A DNA stretch of 59,550 bases from Phenylobacterium sp. CCH9-H3 (GTDB lineage: Bacteria > Pseudomonadota > Alphaproteobacteria > Caulobacterales > Caulobacteraceae), in assembly GCF_001557235.1 (NCBI RefSeq), contig NZ_LSJI01000057.1, positions 1-59,550 on the forward strand. Reading direction: 5' to 3'. This document shows, piece by piece, positions 51,520 through 59,550 of this stretch (position 1 is the first letter of the stretch; the number at the start of each line of letters is the position of its first letter). Both the position numbers and the translations under genes were made by a program. The notes below the pieces were generated by a model. It had not been told where the DNA came from, ran no database searches, and saw only the letters and a list, made by a program, of their open reading frames with translations.

Positions 51520-53178
51520 CTAGCCCCTCGCCTTCACCGGCGCTGCGCCGTCGACGTAGCTCTCATTGAGATAGACTTCGGCTTCCTGGGCCGACAGCGC
51601 CGGCGCATAGCCGAAGCCCTGGCCGTAGTCGCAGCCCAGCGACAGCAGGTGGCGCGCCATGCCGGCGTTCTCGACGCCCTCGGCCACCACTTCCATGTCC
51701 AGGTCCTGGCCGAGCTTCACCACCGAGGAGACGATCTTGGCCGACCCCTCGTTGGTGGCCATGGTGCGCACGAAGTAGCGGTCGATCTTCAGGGTGTCGA
51801 ACGGCAGGCGGGTCAGGTAGCTCAGCGACGAGAAGCCGGTGCCGAAATCGTCCAAAGCCAGGGCCGCGCCCGCCGCGCGCAGCGAGCGCAGGATCACGGC
51901 GGCCTTGTCCGGGTCGCGCATGACGTCGCTCTCGGTGACCTCCAGCTTCAGCGCGCCGGGCGGCAGGTCGGTCTCGCGGCGGATGTGCTCCACGTCCGAC
52001 ACCAGATCGGGACGTTCCAGCTCGCCGGTGGACAGGTTCACCGCCACGGTCAGCTCGCCGGCGGCCCGGTGGCGCTTGCGCCAGGTCCCGAGCTGGCGGG
52101 ACGCCTCGCGCATCATCATGGCGCCCAGCTCGGGCATCAGGCCCATCTCGTCGCAGAGCGGCAGGAATTGCTCGGGCATCAACAGGCCCCGGCGCGGGTG
52201 GCGCCAGCGGACCAGGGCCTCGAAGCCGGACAGGGCGCCGGTCGAGAGGCGCACGATGGGCTGGTAGAAGGGCGTCAGCTCGCCCCGGCGCAGGGCCCCC
52301 TTGAGGTCGCCCTCCAGCGCCAGCCGCGACAGGCCGTCGGTCTCCAGGCTGCGGCCATAGGCGGCCGCGCCGCCGCGGCCGTTGCTCTTGGCCGCCTCCA
52401 CCGCGAGCTCGGCGCGGCGCAGCAGCTCGGCGGCCTCCGGCGCCTCCTCGCCGCCCGGCGCCTCGACGGCGCCGATGGAGAGGGTCGGGTGGATGTCGAA
52501 TCCGGCCACGCGCAGCGGCTGCTCCAGGGCGCGGCGCAGGGTCTCGGCGCCCGGCGAGGCGGTGACGGGGGCCAGGGCGGCGAACTCGTCCTCGCCGATG
52601 CGGGCCAGGAGGGCGCCGGGCGGGAAGGCGGCGGCCAGGCGCGAGCCCAGCGCGGCCAGCACCAGGTCGGCGCGCTCGTGGCCCAGGGCCTCGTTCAGGC
52701 GGCGCAGCCGGTCCAGGTCGGCGACGATCAGTTCGTACTGACCCGGCGCCTGCAGCCGCTCTCGGGCCAGGGTGATGAAGCTCTTGCGGTCGGCCAGGCC
52801 CGTCAGGTGGTCGAGGCCCGAGGCGGCGAACCGCACCTCGGCGGCCACCACGCCCGCGGCGCGGACGCCCTCCTCCAGCCACACGCCCCGCCAGATGCAG
52901 GGGCTGCCGCCGCGCAGGCGCAGGCGGACGGCCACCTCACCGCCCGGCGCCTGCTGGCGCAGGATGTCCTCGGCGATGGCGCGGTCCTGGGGCAGGGCGA
53001 GAGCGCGGAGGGCGGCGGACGAACAGTCGGGCGCAAGCGGGCCGAGGCCGAGGGCGCGGGTGGCCCCGGTCAGGCGCAAGCGGTCCTTCTCCGGCTCCCA
53101 GACCCACAGCGCGACCTCCGCCGCCCCGAGCGCCTCGAGCGTGGCCGTCGCGTCCCACATCCAACGGTCGTTGGCCAT
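51520..53178 (-). CDS. EAL-domain c-di-GMP phosphodiesterase with degenerate GGDEF domain
   Basis: A 552-residue protein with a PAS-like N-terminal part (about 10-118), a GGDEF domain and an EAL domain. The GGDEF signature reads GEDEF (195-199), so cyclase activity is doubtful. The EAL domain is intact: GFEALVRWRHP (320-322 EAL), NLSTGEL, LEVTES, DDFGTGFSSLSYL (443 on), LKIDRYFV, AEGVEN and GQGFGYAPA. It therefore probably degrades c-di-GMP, with the GGDEF part as a GTP-sensing regulator. No membrane segment is seen. The start ATG at 53178 begins MANDRWMWDA. Confidence 0.88.
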   Translation of the reverse strand: MANDRWMWDATATLEALGAAEVALWVWEPEKDRLRLTGATRALGLGPLAPDCSSAALRALALPQDRAIAEDILRQQAPGGEVAVRLRLRGGSPCIWRGVWLEEGVRAAGVVAAEVRFAASGLDHLTGLADRKSFITLARERLQAPGQYELIVADLDRLRRLNEALGHERADLVLAALGSRLAAAFPPGALLARIGEDEFAALAPVTASPGAETLRRALEQPLRVAGFDIHPTLSIGAVEAPGGEEAPEAAELLRRAELAVEAAKSNGRGGAAAYGRSLETDGLSRLALEGDLKGALRRGELTPFYQPIVRLSTGALSGFEALVRWRHPRRGLLMPEQFLPLCDEMGLMPELGAMMMREASRQLGTWRKRHRAAGELTVAVNLSTGELERPDLVSDVEHIRRETDLPPGALKLEVTESDVMRDPDKAAVILRSLRAAGAALALDDFGTGFSSLSYLTRLPFDTLKIDRYFVRTMATNEGSAKIVSSVVKLGQDLDMEVVAEGVENAGMARHLLSLGCDYGQGFGYAPALSAQEAEVYLNESYVDGAAPVKARG

Positions 53179-53216
53179 TCCGTCCCGAATTCGAGTCCGT
53201 GTTTCGGGGCGCGGGC

Positions 53217-53828
53217 CTAGACCGACACCCCCTCGTCCGGCCCCTCGCGATCCCGATAGGGGGTCACCAGGCCGAACAGAACATGATCTCGCCAATCGCC
53301 GTTAATTTTAAGATAAGCCTGTGCGAATCCCTCCTCCTGGAACCCCGCTTTCCTGAGCAGGGTCCGGGATGGCTGGTTGTCGGGGATGCACGCCGCCTCC
53401 AGGCGGTGGAGGCCCAGGGTCCGGAAGGCGAACTCCGACAGCGCCCGGACGGCGGCCAGGGTGAGCCCTTGTCGAACAAACGGCCGGCCGCACCAGTAGC
53501 CCACCGACCCCATCTGGGCCACGCCGCGCCGGACGTTCGACAGGGTGATGCCGCCGGTCAAGGCGTCGTCGGAACTGCGGAAGATGAAGAAGGGATAGGC
53601 CAGCCCGATCTCCCGGTCGCGGGCGTAGGCCAGCAGGCGGCGGCGGAAGGCGGCGCGGGAGAGGTCGTCGGCCGGCCAGGTGGGCTCCCACGGCTGCAGG
53701 AAACCCCGGCTCTGGGCGCGCAGCTCGCGCCACTCGGCGAAGTCGCCGGCGCGCGGCGGACGCAGCCAGACTCCCTGGCCTTCGACGCGAAGGCCGCTTT
53801 CCGGCGCGATCCAGTCCAGCAGGGCCAT
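53217..53828 (-). CDS. GNAT N-acetyltransferase, RimJ/RimL type
   Basis: A 203-residue GNAT enzyme resembling ribosomal-protein N-acetyltransferases. The pattern is VWLRPPRAGDFAEWRELRAQS, LQPWEPTWPADDL, YPFFIFRSSDDALTGGITLS, the acetyl-CoA loop GYWCGRPFVRQGLTLAAVRALS, GLHRLEAACIPDNQPSRTLL and KAGFQEEGFAQAYLKING. The ATG at 53828 is chosen; a GTG at 53864 is in frame. The target is unknown, although ribosomal protein S5 is the classical substrate of RimJ. It is followed downstream by the EAL gene and preceded by the M16 protease gene, all on the same strand. Confidence 0.88.
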   Translation of the reverse strand: MALLDWIAPESGLRVEGQGVWLRPPRAGDFAEWRELRAQSRGFLQPWEPTWPADDLSRAAFRRRLLAYARDREIGLAYPFFIFRSSDDALTGGITLSNVRRGVAQMGSVGYWCGRPFVRQGLTLAAVRALSEFAFRTLGLHRLEAACIPDNQPSRTLLRKAGFQEEGFAQAYLKINGDWRDHVLFGLVTPYRDREGPDEGVSV

Positions 53829-53886
53829 GGACGCCGAGCCTCGCGCAATTCGGCGCGTGGTCAAGAGGCGCGGCTTTCGGCTCCGC

Positions 53887-55155
53887 TCACGCGCCGAACA
53901 GGACCTGTTCGAACCGCTCCGCCGCCGGCAGCGAGGCCTTTGGCCCCAGGATGGCGGTGGCCGATCGGCCAGGGGTCAGGATCTTGGCCGTCAGATCGGC
54001 GATCTGCCTGGCCGTCACGGCGTCGACTTCGGCGGCCACGGCCTCCGGGTCCAGCGTCTCGCCGAACAGCAGCACTTGGCCGGCGGCCTGTTCGGCGCGC
54101 GCCAGCGCCGACTCCCGGCCCATGAACATCGAGCCCTTGAGCTGGGCCTTGGCCCGCGAAAGCTCGACGTCGCCGACCGGATCGGCCAGCAGGCGGATCT
54201 GTTGAGCCGTCACCTCGGCGAGCTCACCGGCGTCCTTGGCGTCGCAGCCCGCGAACACGCCCAGGATGCCGGTGTCGGCATAGGTCTCGGAATAGGCGTC
54301 GATGGCGTAGGCCAGGCCCCGCGCCTCGCGCGCTTCCTGGAACAGCCGCGAAGCCATGCCGCCGCCCAGGATCTCGGCCAGCAGGCGCAGGGCGAAGTAG
54401 TCGGGGTCCTTCACGCCCACCGCCGGCAGCAGGAACACCAGGTTCGCCTGCTCCAGGCGCTTGGCCACGGTGGTGGTCCCCCCGGCGAACGCCGCCGGCT
54501 CGGCCGCCGCCAGCCCCTCGCCCGCGGCCCCGCCGAAGTCGCGCTCGGCCAGCCGCAGCAGGTCGTCCTCGTCCACCGCCCCGGCGGCGCTGACCACCAG
54601 CGTCTCGGGCGCATACAGAGCGCTGCGCCAGGCCCCCAGGGTCTGTGGCGTGGCCGCCTTGATCGATTGCACGGTGCCCAGGATCGGCCGGCCCAGCGGC
54701 TGTCCGGCGAAGGCGGCGGCCTGGGCCAGTTCGAACACCAGGTCGTCCGGGGTGTCGGCGGCCTCGGCGATCTCCTGGCCGACCACCTGCTTCTCGCGGG
54801 CCAGGTCGCCGGCGTCCATCGTCGGCCGCAGGACAAGGTCGGCGATCACCGAGGACCCGAGGTCCAGGCCGTGCTTGAGCGCCCGCACCTGGAAGCTGGT
54901 CCGCTCGTAGCCGGTGGCCGCGTTGATGTGGCCGCCCTCAGCCTCGATGACCTCGACGATCTGCTTGGCGGAGCGGCCGCCGGCGCCCTTGAACACCATG
55001 TGCTCCAAGAGGTGCGACCAACCGGAGTGGGCGGCGTCCTCGAAGCGCGCGCCCCGGCCGGCCACTACCGACAGCGCCACGGTCTGCCAGCCCGGCAACG
55101 GGTCGCAGACCACCCGCACGCCGTTGGCCAGCCTATGAACCCGGGGACCCGTCAC
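53887..55155 (-). CDS. M16-family zinc metallopeptidase (processing-peptidase-like)
   Basis: A 422-residue peptidase related to the beta subunit of mitochondrial processing peptidase. The inverted zinc motif is HLLEH (48-52, HSGWSHLLEHMVFKGAGG), with the downstream Glu in VVGQEIAEAADTPDDLVFE. Both halves of the clam-shell fold are present, the second with GGGMASRLFQEAREARGLAYAI. It starts at GTG 55155, whose last bases lie in the thrC stop (GTGA), so it is translationally coupled to thrC. The same order thrC-M16 is common in alphaproteobacteria. Confidence 0.92.
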   Translation of the reverse strand: MTGPRVHRLANGVRVVCDPLPGWQTVALSVVAGRGARFEDAAHSGWSHLLEHMVFKGAGGRSAKQIVEVIEAEGGHINAATGYERTSFQVRALKHGLDLGSSVIADLVLRPTMDAGDLAREKQVVGQEIAEAADTPDDLVFELAQAAAFAGQPLGRPILGTVQSIKAATPQTLGAWRSALYAPETLVVSAAGAVDEDDLLRLAERDFGGAAGEGLAAAEPAAFAGGTTTVAKRLEQANLVFLLPAVGVKDPDYFALRLLAEILGGGMASRLFQEAREARGLAYAIDAYSETYADTGILGVFAGCDAKDAGELAEVTAQQIRLLADPVGDVELSRAKAQLKGSMFMGRESALARAEQAAGQVLLFGETLDPEAVAAEVDAVTARQIADLTAKILTPGRSATAILGPKASLPAAERFEQVLFGA

Positions 55156-56540
55156 CGCTCGGCGAACGCGCGGACGTAGGCCTTGATGGTGTCGGCCTCG
55201 CCCGGCAGGCGGTCGAAGCGTTCGGGCCGGCCGGCCATGCTGGCGAAGCCGCGCGGCAGTTGCGGCTCGACCCCGCAGGCCTTGGCCACGTCCTCGGGGA
55301 ACTTGGCCGCGTGCGCCGTCGACAGCACCACGGCCGGCCCCTCCAGCTTCACATGCCGCAGCGCCGAGACGGCCACGGCCGTGTGCGGGTCGATCAGTTC
55401 GCCGGTCTCGTTCAGGGTGGAGACGATGGCGCGGAGCGTCTCGTCCTCGCCGATACCGACGCCGGTGAAGGTGGCCTGCATGGCCGACAGGGCGCCGGGC
55501 GGAATGTCGATCACGCCGACCTTTCCGAAGGCTTCGAACGCGCGCGCCGTCTCCGTGGCCTCGCGCTGAACGCCCTCGAAATAGAGCCGCTCGAAGTTCG
55601 AGGCCGACTGGATGTCCATGGCCGGCGACAGGGTGGGCTGCACGGTGCCGCGGGCGTAGCGGCCGGTGGCGAAGGCGCGCGCCAGGATGTCGTTGGAGTT
55701 GGTCGCCACCACGATCCGCCTGATCGGCAGGCCCATGCGCATGGCCACATAGCCGGCGAAGGCGTCGCCGAAATTGCCGGACGGAACCACGAAGTTCACC
55801 TCGCGGTCCGGCGCGCCCAGCGCCGCCGCCGTGGTGAAGTAGTAGACGGCCTGGGCGGCGATCCGGGCGAAGTTGATCGAGTTCACCGCCGCCAGGTCCA
55901 CCGCTTGCCGCAGCGCCCGGTCCTGGAAGGCGTCTTTCAGGATCGCCTGGCAGTCGTCGAAGGTCCCCTTCACCGCCACGCAGGCGATGTTGGTCTCCTC
56001 GGCCGTGGTCATGAACCGGCGCTGGACCTCGCTGATCCGCCCCTCGGGGAACATGACCACCACCCCGACATTCTTCGCGCCGCGGAAGGCTTCGACGGCC
56101 GCCCCGCCGGTGTCGCCGGAGGTGGCGCAGAGGATCGTCTGCTTGCGGCCCTGCCGCCCCAGGATGTGGTCGTACAGCCGGGCCAGGATCTGCATGGCCA
56201 CGTCCTTGAAGGCGAGGCTGGGGCCATGGAACAGCTCGGCGATGAAGGTCTGCGGCGCGATCTGCACCAGCGGAACCACGGCCTTGTGGCTGAAGGTTCC
56301 GTACGCCTCCTCGCACATGGCCAGCATGTCGGCCGCACCGATCTCGTCGCCCGCGAACTTGCCCAGCACCGCCGCCGCGACCTGGGCGTAGGGCATGCCG
56401 GCGAAGGCGGCGATCTCGGCCTTCGTGAACGTCGGCCACGCCTCGGGCACGTAAAGGCCGCCGTCCGGGGCGAGCCCGCCCAGCACCGCATCGGTGAAGC
56501 CGACCTGGGCGGCCTGGCCGCGGGTCGAGACGTAGCGCAT
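55152..56540 (-). CDS. thrC: Threonine synthase
   Basis: Converts O-phosphohomoserine to threonine with pyridoxal phosphate. The 462 residues begin MRYVSTRGQAAQVGFTDAVL; the PLP-binding Lys112 lies in GPSLAFKDVAMQ. CATSGDTGGAAVEAFRG, VNSINFARIAAQAVYYF, VPSGNFGDAFAGYVA and SNFERLYFEG are the other hallmarks of the long bacterial/fungal class. Its ATG abuts the surf1 stop (TAGATG) and its stop overlaps the M16 gene. Confidence 0.96.
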   Translation of the reverse strand: MRYVSTRGQAAQVGFTDAVLGGLAPDGGLYVPEAWPTFTKAEIAAFAGMPYAQVAAAVLGKFAGDEIGAADMLAMCEEAYGTFSHKAVVPLVQIAPQTFIAELFHGPSLAFKDVAMQILARLYDHILGRQGRKQTILCATSGDTGGAAVEAFRGAKNVGVVVMFPEGRISEVQRRFMTTAEETNIACVAVKGTFDDCQAILKDAFQDRALRQAVDLAAVNSINFARIAAQAVYYFTTAAALGAPDREVNFVVPSGNFGDAFAGYVAMRMGLPIRRIVVATNSNDILARAFATGRYARGTVQPTLSPAMDIQSASNFERLYFEGVQREATETARAFEAFGKVGVIDIPPGALSAMQATFTGVGIGEDETLRAIVSTLNETGELIDPHTAVAVSALRHVKLEGPAVVLSTAHAAKFPEDVAKACGVEPQLPRGFASMAGRPERFDRLPGEADTIKAYVRAFAER

Positions 56541-57263
56541 CTATTTCTTCCGGCGTTTGAAGAGCATGGCGGCATAGACGCCGAGCAGGGCAGCGGCAAG
56601 GCCGTACCAGGTCAGGGCGTACTCCAGGTGCCGGTTGGAGATCACGGCGGGGATGGGCGCGGGGATCAGGCCCTTCCATTCCGGGTTGGTGGCGGTCTCG
56701 GCCATCAGGAACAGGGGCGCGGGACCGGGCGCCTGCAGGGCGGCGGCCATGGCCGCCACATCGCGGGTGTACCAGCGGGCCGGCCGATTGGGCGGCGAGA
56801 AGCTGTTGCCCGGCTCAGGCTGGCGCAGCACCCCGGTCACCTCGACCGGAGCCGTGGCGTCGCGGTCGACCGGGGGCCGGGCCGAGACAGTGTCGGCGAC
56901 GAAGCCGCGATCCACCAGGATCGTGCGGTAGCGGGTGCTGTCGGTCCGGCAGGCGGAGATGAGCCGAACGCCGGGCTGCCCGTCGCGCAGGCCGTAGAGC
57001 TCGAGATAGGGCGCGGTCGCGATGCCGGGACAGCTGACGATCACGCGCGTGAAGTCCGCATCGCCGCCCTCCGCCACCCGATCCAGCACCGGGCCCAGCG
57101 GCTGGGCCGGCGCGGCCTGCAGGGCCTCGATGCGGGCGAGGAGATCGCGCTTCCAGTGCAGGCGCTGAAGCTGCCAGGTTCCGAGGGCCAGCAGGATCGC
57201 CAGGGCGATGGCGGCGGCGATGGTCAGCCCGACCGGGAAACCCCGGCCGCCGTCAGGGGTCAT
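56541..57263 (-). CDS. surf1: SURF1-family cytochrome oxidase assembly protein
   Basis: SURF1 helps insert heme a into subunit I of aa3-type cytochrome oxidase. The 240 residues have membrane segments at about 10-30 (GLTIAAAIALAILLALGTWQLQRL) and about 210-232, with a soluble domain in the intermembrane/periplasmic space between them. Visible marks are LGTWQLQRLHWK, ILVDRGFV, EVTGVLRQPEPG, WYTRDVAAMA and NRHLEYALTWYGLAAA. It overlaps the end of DUF983 by 11 bases and lies downstream of ctaE, the oxidase subunit III gene. Confidence 0.93.
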   Translation of the reverse strand: MTPDGGRGFPVGLTIAAAIALAILLALGTWQLQRLHWKRDLLARIEALQAAPAQPLGPVLDRVAEGGDADFTRVIVSCPGIATAPYLELYGLRDGQPGVRLISACRTDSTRYRTILVDRGFVADTVSARPPVDRDATAPVEVTGVLRQPEPGNSFSPPNRPARWYTRDVAAMAAALQAPGPAPLFLMAETATNPEWKGLIPAPIPAVISNRHLEYALTWYGLAAALLGVYAAMLFKRRKK

Positions 57264-57612
57264 GGCGCGCTTCGGACGCCCGGTTCATGAACTGCGCCGC
57301 GAGCATGGCGCCCTTCAACGGGCGCATCAGGCCCAGCGACAGGATGAGGGTCGCCGGGAGCCAGAGGATCAGGTGCACCCAGATCGGGGGGTGGACCGTG
57401 AACTCGGTGAACACAGCCGCGAAGGCCACGGCGAAGCCCGCGATCAGGATCACGAACACCGCCGGGCCATCGCCCGAGTCGGCCTTGGAGAAGTCGTAGC
57501 CACACGCCTCGCAGGCGGGCGCCACCTTCAGGAAACCGTCGAAGAGGAAGCCCTCGCCGCAATTGGGGCAGCGGCCGGAAAGGCCCGCCATCAGCGGATG
57601 GGGCTTGCTCAC
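57253..57612 (-). CDS. DUF983 zinc-ribbon membrane protein
   Basis: A 119-residue protein with an N-terminal zinc ribbon (RCPNCGEGFLFDGFL and CEACGYDFSKADSGDGP) and two membrane segments at about 50-70 and 78-97. The family (DUF983) is regularly encoded between ctaE and surf1 in alphaproteobacteria, which suggests a role in cytochrome oxidase assembly, but the function is not proven. The start is GTG at 57612; the stop lies inside surf1. Confidence 0.88.
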   Translation of the reverse strand: MSKPHPLMAGLSGRCPNCGEGFLFDGFLKVAPACEACGYDFSKADSGDGPAVFVILIAGFAVAFAAVFTEFTVHPPIWVHLILWLPATLILSLGLMRPLKGAMLAAQFMNRASEARHDP

Positions 57613-57622
57613 ATCCCGCGCC

Positions 57623-58495
57623 TTAGTGCGCCGGCCCGCCGAAGATCACGTAGATGAAGGCGAACAGGAACAGCCACACCACGTCGACGAAGTGCCAGTA
57701 CCAGGCGGCCGCCTCGAAGCCGAAGTGTTGCTTCGGCGTGAAGCCGCCACGCATCAGGCGCACCAGGCAGACCAGCAGGAAGATGGTGCCGATGAGCACG
57801 TGGAAACCGTGGAAGCCGGTGGCCATGAAGAAGGACGAACCGTAGAGGCCCGAATTCTCCTGCCCCTCGGCGCCGAAGAAGTACTTGTGCTCGAGGATGT
57901 GGTGGTACTCGTAGGCCTGGACGGCCGTGAAGAGCACGCCCAGCAGGACGGTCAGCAGCAGGCCGACCTTTGCGCCCTTGCGGTCGCCGACCTGGAGCGC
58001 GTGGTGGGCCCAGGTGACGGTCGTGCCGGACAGCAGCAGGATCAGGGTGTTGACCAGCGGCAGCTGGAACGCGGGCACGGTCTCGATGCCCTTCGGCGGC
58101 CAGGCCGCCCAGGCGGTGGCCACCTCCTCGATCGGCGCATGCGTCCGGTTGCCGTGGAACAGGGCCATCTCGAAGAAGATCCAGAACCACGCGACGAAGA
58201 ACATCACCTCCGAGGCGATGAACAGCACCATGCCGTAGCGCAGGCCGATGGAGACGACCGGCGTGTGGTCGCCCGCATTGGCTTCCTTGATCACGTCGGC
58301 CCACCAGCCGACCATGGTGAAGAGCACCCCGGCCAGGCCCGCGAAGAACAGCCACGAGGTGTGCTGCGGCAGGCCGAACAGGCCTTTCATCCACGCCACG
58401 CCGCCGATCGCCATCACCGTCGCCGCGATGGAACCGACCAGCGGCCACGGGCTCGGATTGACCAGGTGGTAGTCGTGCTTCACGCCAGCGGCCAT
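57623..58495 (-). CDS. ctaE: Cytochrome c oxidase subunit III
   Basis: Subunit III of the aa3-type terminal oxidase, an inner-membrane protein that stabilises proton uptake. The 290 residues make about seven membrane helices. Typical stretches are [36 protein letters not shown] (with the conserved Glu), [38 protein letters not shown] and [15 protein letters not shown]. It heads a five-gene run ctaE-DUF983-surf1-thrC-M16. Subunits I and II are not in the window. Confidence 0.96.
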   Translation of the reverse strand: MAAGVKHDYHLVNPSPWPLVGSIAATVMAIGGVAWMKGLFGLPQHTSWLFFAGLAGVLFTMVGWWADVIKEANAGDHTPVVSIGLRYGMVLFIASEVMFFVAWFWIFFEMALFHGNRTHAPIEEVATAWAAWPPKGIETVPAFQLPLVNTLILLLSGTTVTWAHHALQVGDRKGAKVGLLLTVLLGVLFTAVQAYEYHHILEHKYFFGAEGQENSGLYGSSFFMATGFHGFHVLIGTIFLLVCLVRLMRGGFTPKQHFGFEAAAWYWHFVDVVWLFLFAFIYVIFGGPAH

Positions 58496-58564
58496 TGCGG
58501 TCCTAACCCCTTGCAGTTCCCCTCGCGCGCAGACGCTAGAGTCGCGCGTGGTCAGTCGCGGACG

Positions 58565-58593
58565 CTATAGCCCTGCGCCGATGCATCCGCCAA
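58565..58593 (-). promoter_or_regulatory. Promoter of the ctaE-DUF983-surf1-thrC-M16 operon
   Basis: On the minus strand TTGGCG (58593-58588) and CTATAG (58570-58565) are 17 bases apart, and the -10 region reads GGCTATAGC as in Caulobacter housekeeping promoters. The start would be near 58558, about 60 bases before the ctaE ATG. Confidence 0.5.
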
Positions 58594-58614
58594 GGGGGAA
58601 AGGACGCTTTGCCG

Positions 58615-59529
58615 CTACGGCGCAGCGGGGAACGCACGGGTGAGGAAATTTCGCGTCAGGGCGACCGCTTCGTCCAGGTTGGTCTCCAGCAGCCAATGGC
58701 CGCCGTCCAGCAGGTGCAACTCGGCGTCCGGCAGGTCGCGGAGGTAGGCGCGCGCCGAGGCCTCCGGCATGTAGCCGTCCTGCGGCCCCCAGATGATCAG
58801 GGTCGGCGGCCGGCGTTCGCGCAGCCAGGCCTGGTAGCGCGGGAACCAGTCGACATTGGCCTTCCAGCCCATCAGGACCCGGACCAGGATCTCCCTGCGT
58901 GCGGGCGTCACGAAGCCGGCGTGCAGCTTCCAGAGATCGGGCGGGATCCGTTCGGCGAGGTCGGGACGGACGTCGTTGAGGAATTCCACCCGGAACTCCT
59001 CCTCGCTGACCGCCTTGGAGAACGCCTCGCGCTGTTGCGCCTCGGGCAGGGCCAGGGTCTCCAGCAGCCCCTTGTACTTCGGCCCCAGGGCGTCCTCGTA
59101 GATGTCGCCGTTCTGGATGATCAGCGCCGCGACCTGGTCGGACCGCTGCAGCGCCAGGCGCAGGCCGATCCAGGTTCCGAAGTCGTGCAGGTAGAGGGCG
59201 AACCGCTTCACCCCGAGGGCGTCGGCGAAGCGGCCCAGGAAGTGGGCATAGCCGCTGAAGTCATGCTGGAACCCGGGCGGATCGTCGGTCAGCCCGCTAC
59301 CCGGGAAGTCCGGGGCCAGCAGTCGCCAGCGGTCGGCCAGCGCCGGCATGTAGTTGCGGAACTCGAACGACGAGCAGGGATAGCCGTGGGGCAGCAGCAG
59401 GACCGGGGCGTCGGGCGGGCCGGCCTCCCGGTAGAAGACGCCGTGGCCGTCCAGCTCCAGGCGCCGGTGGCGAACGCGGCGGAGGTCGTCCTCGGCCGCG
59501 CCGCGCGCGATGTCGGGTTCGTGTCGCAT
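58615..59529 (-). CDS. Haloalkane-dehalogenase-like alpha/beta hydrolase
   Basis: A 304-residue alpha/beta hydrolase with an aspartate nucleophile, Asp116 in LYLHDFGTWIG, and a typical acid Asp251 (GPQDGYM) and base His278 (DGGHWLLE). PHGYPCSSFEFRNY and DFPGSGLTDDP are usual for the epoxide hydrolase/haloalkane dehalogenase group, and QNGDIYEDALG is found in a widespread subgroup of unknown substrate. The start ATG at 59529 is 21 bases from the window edge, so an earlier start cannot be ruled out. It may run ahead of the ctaE promoter on the same strand. Confidence 0.82.
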   Translation of the reverse strand: MRHEPDIARGAAEDDLRRVRHRRLELDGHGVFYREAGPPDAPVLLLPHGYPCSSFEFRNYMPALADRWRLLAPDFPGSGLTDDPPGFQHDFSGYAHFLGRFADALGVKRFALYLHDFGTWIGLRLALQRSDQVAALIIQNGDIYEDALGPKYKGLLETLALPEAQQREAFSKAVSEEEFRVEFLNDVRPDLAERIPPDLWKLHAGFVTPARREILVRVLMGWKANVDWFPRYQAWLRERRPPTLIIWGPQDGYMPEASARAYLRDLPDAELHLLDGGHWLLETNLDEAVALTRNFLTRAFPAAP

Positions 59530-59550
59530 GCCCGCCGAACCGGCGGGCCC

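Noticed and set aside
53887..56679. A 930-codon frame that seems to fuse a long extension to the M16 protease
   Set aside because: The part upstream of 55155 is thrC read in the wrong frame. A GTG overlapping the thrC stop begins the peptidase domain exactly.

Overview
The window is about 70% G+C, densely packed on both strands, and reads as ordinary chromosome of a Caulobacteraceae alphaproteobacterium, most likely Phenylobacterium or a close relative. This rests on a cell-cycle DNA methylase of the CcrM type with its C-terminal domain, an F0 operon (atpI-B-E-F'-F) separate from the F1 genes, paired b and b' subunits, the ctaE-DUF983-surf1-thrC-M16 run, and promoters resembling the Caulobacter housekeeping form. 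I saw no tRNA, rRNA, CRISPR array, integrase, transposase or phage gene. No gap between genes exceeds about 220 bases.

Layout. 1-1.4 kb: end of glycine decarboxylase subunit 2 (gcvPB), a small PGPGW-type membrane protein, and a long rod-like inverted repeat that may be a structured RNA. 1.4-9.6 kb (minus): F0 ATP synthase genes, then smc with two DsbA-like thioredoxin-fold genes ahead of it, then a DUF721 (DciA-like) gene. 9.6-16.8 kb: mutY, an MFS transporter, ccrM, an MHYT hybrid kinase, rnhB and tag, so many genes of genome maintenance. 16.8-22.3 kb: a fluoroacetate-dehalogenase-like hydrolase, ygfZ, a family 9 glycosyltransferase overlapping a dihydroorotase, and a secreted serine hydrolase. 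22.4-28.3 kb (plus): DGPF/YCII gene, a frameshifted second copy, an ECF42-type sigma factor, a BLUF photoreceptor, a feruloyl-CoA-synthase-like ligase and an abutting ThDP enzyme. 28.3-36.6 kb: DUF1330, a secreted protein with five four-cysteine repeats, an SPFH/NfeD pair, YbjN, nitronate monooxygenase, a LysR/glutathione transferase divergon, a flavin-binding protein and YaaA. 36.6-48.7 kb: two hybrid kinases, D-lactate/2-hydroxyglutarate-type dehydrogenase, threonylcarbamoyl-AMP synthase, YceI, acyl-CoA dehydrogenase, amidohydrolase, alkyladenine glycosylase, GFA protein, PlsY and a YCII protein. 48.7-53.9 kb: DUF4287, an RTX protein, peroxiredoxin, YqgE, an EAL protein with a degenerate GGDEF site, and a GNAT acetyltransferase. 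53.9-59.5 kb (minus): M16 protease, thrC, surf1, DUF983, ctaE, then a dehalogenase-like hydrolase.

No complete new defence or biosynthetic system is evident. The most unusual items are the five-repeat, 20-cysteine secreted protein, the rod-like inverted repeat at 1231-1326, the ECF42/DGPF module with a broken DGPF copy beside a BLUF gene and a CoA-ligase/ThDP-enzyme pair, the hydrolase carrying a full fluoroacetate dehalogenase active site, and the repeated use of four-base interlocked stop codons between convergent genes.
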